NCBI GenBank assembly: GCA_943736015.1
Contig: OX031066.1
Coordinates: 7,568,245 to 7,632,244 of the forward strand
DNA: 64,000 bases
Direction: 5' to 3'
DNA from: Tridacna crocea
Taxonomy: Eukaryota; Mollusca; Bivalvia; Cardiida; Cardiidae
Below, one piece after another: positions 62,760-64,000 of the stretch. How positions within the stretch are numbered: the first letter of the stretch is position 1; each line of letters starts with the position of its first letter. Below the pieces are notes generated by a model. That model was not told where the DNA came from, searched no databases, and saw only the letters and a program-made list of their open reading frames with translations. A program made the translations under genes and the position numbers.

Positions 62760-64000
62760 AGGCCATAGAGATACAATAAGATGTAAGAATAACTAATAAT
62801 CAAAATTTTCTTTGATAGGGTAGAAGACATTGTGAGAAAAGGAGAAAATGCTGGTAACCTGCATTGTCTCCTTTTCTCAGATTATTTTCCAAAGCCTTCT
62901 CTTTTAGGGGTGTTAAAAGGCGTCATTGTATGGTAAGAGGTCAATAAGGATAAACATATACCCCCCCTCCCAATCATCCAATCAAATCTCATCCCTCTGT
63001 GAAATTATCCAATCACAGAAGCTTTTAGGAAATCAGAATGGGTGCCAACAGCCAATCAGAGAGGCTGTGAGAAATTCAAAATTGGGCCCGGCCTGGCAGT
63101 CAGAGAGGCTTTGAGAAATCAAAATGGGCCCAGTCAGCCAAACAAAATGGCGCCCTAATATATCAATTGAAAAAACAGTGAACAAAAAACGGCATAAAAG
63201 TGGATTTAAAGTCTTTTTTAAAGGCTGCTGTGCAGTCCTTGGCAAACTGCCAGGCTTGCACCATCCACACATGCCAGATTTCACTGAAAAAGGGCCAAAA
63301 TTCAAGAAAACGAGGTGGCAGAAGACCTTGTTTTGGTCCTTTCAAGCCCCTTGCAAGAGTTACTTCCCTTAAAGTAAACCCTTGATGCCCCCTTTACCCT
63401 TCAATTGGATTTCCTGATTCGGGCCACATCAAATTCATATAAGCCAAAATGATCAATGTACAGTGTAAAAAAAACTGTAAAAAAAAACACACACAAACTA
63501 ATGTGACAAGTTGCTAAAAAAGGGACTGAAAACTCTTTATTTAGCAATTGTTTCCTATTGCATAAATCAAACAAAGGGAACTGAAATGTTACTTTTTCTA
63601 ATCGCTTCAAACCATGACAAGAAACCCAGTTACGTTGATTACCACCTCATACGTGCCAATTATGCACATGCGAAAAGCACAGAAAACAATGTGACAAGTG
63701 GCTAAAAAAAAGACTGAAAACTCTTTCAGTAGGAAGGAATTGCAGCATAATTTTTCTAATATCTTAAAAGCGCAACAAGAAACCCAGTTACGTTGACTAC
63801 TGTTTCATACGTGCCAGTTACGCACATGCAAGAACACCAGAAAATGATGTGACAAGTGGCTAAAAAAAGACATGAAGACTCTTTTCAGTAGCAACTGCTT
63901 CCTGTTGCATAAGTCAAATAAAGAGAACTGAATTTTTTTTTTTTTTTTTTCTCCAATCTCTCTATATCGTACGTGACGACAAACCCATTTACGTTGACTA
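62760..64000 (+). repeat. Partial macrosatellite monomer 35 (first 1,241 bp)
   Basis: Type 2 at a and b, c and d G, T18. Private T at 63919, which creates an extra AATAAA at 63917-63922, and private G at 63978. The window ends inside the third to fourth subrepeat. Confidence 0.98.

Larger units (their letters stand above)
1..64000. repeat. Macrosatellite array, about 34.7 head-to-tail copies of a ~1,842-bp monomer
   Basis: Every part of the window recurs at intervals of 1,837-1,848 bp in the same orientation, with no interruption, inversion or foreign insertion. Monomers are phased here from AGGCCATAG (first at 139). Shared variable sites used in the monomer entries, as monomer-1 coordinates: site a (210, 211 and 222; type 1 = ATATTGAG with GGGGA, type 2 = ATTGTGAG with GGAGA), site b (388; type 1 T, type 2 C), site c (983; G or A), site d (1051; G or C), site E (1620-1621; AG, CG or CA), site f (1838 and 1852), C tract near 340, T tract near 1312, A tract near 1938. 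The sequence is AT-rich with moderate CpG, mostly in the subrepeat half. The family is not recognised. Copies look nearly identical by eye, which suggests recent or continuing homogenisation. Confidence 0.99.

Noticed and set aside
63917-63922. Additional AATAAA in the last partial monomer
   Set aside because: A private C to T change in one copy, without the downstream GT-rich context seen at the regular site; probably neutral.
1-64000. CRISPR array
   Set aside because: The repeated unit is 1.84 kb with no unique spacers; everything between copies is also repeated.
1-64000. rDNA, 5S, snRNA, tRNA or histone gene cluster
   Set aside because: I looked for conserved rRNA, U1-U6, tRNA B-box and histone coding sequence in the monomer and recognised none.
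1-64000. Assembly artefact (one read stuttered)
   Set aside because: Many monomers have private substitutions and the variants form consistent linked blocks, which is hard to get from a duplicated consensus. Exact copy number still needs raw reads.

Overview
The whole 64 kb window is one uninterrupted head-to-tail tandem array of a single repeat of about 1,842 bp (a macrosatellite). It holds the 3' end of one monomer (1-138), 34 complete monomers (139-62759) and the first 1,241 bp of another (62760-64000). The array runs off both ends, so no flanking sequence is visible. I found no protein-coding gene, rRNA, tRNA, known snRNA, CRISPR or transposase. Open frames are at most 90 aa, overlap on both strands, and are lost or kept according to homopolymer length. 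A large, near-identical array without genes, with animal-style promoter and processing motifs, suggests a eukaryote, probably an animal. I do not recognise the family and cannot name the species.

Monomer layout, with m counted from the AGGCCATAG at each monomer start (monomer 1 starts at 139): m1-73 AT-rich lead; m74-120 a strong stem-loop (13-bp perfect outer arms and 5-bp inner arms) whose 3' arm is also a good 3' splice-acceptor sequence; m121-173 a 52-nt segment ending in a GGTAAGAG donor-like site; m203-395 a short array of 31-44 bp degenerate repeats carrying CCAATCA boxes and ending in AAAATGGCGCC (YY1-like); m434 CATAAAAG (weak TATA); m464-495 two abutting small hairpins; m601-618 a stem-loop; m741-1842 about seven diverged 140-190 bp subrepeats with ACGT-core motifs, GCAAC/GTTGC inverted repeats and a 14-20 nt T tract; m1751 AATAAA followed by a GT-rich stretch. 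If the array is transcribed, the simplest reading is a + strand noncoding unit of about 1.3 kb from the TATA-like box to the AATAAA. That is inference.

Between monomers, substitutions are few and shared in blocks. All length differences (1,837-1,848 bp) are explained by three homopolymers (C6-8, T14-20, A12-14) and a few small indels. Two haplotypes alternate, with type 1 in about a third of copies. An AAG marker in one monomer always precedes a type 1 start in the next. Trimer duplications (monomers 24-26 to 27-29, and 11-13 to 14-16) and distant sharing (6 with 31 and 32) record unequal exchange or conversion. A roughly 340-bp core is almost invariant in all 35 copies. The best candidates for undescribed biology are the stem-loop/acceptor module, the CCAAT array with its haplotype-specific extra box, and the invariant core.
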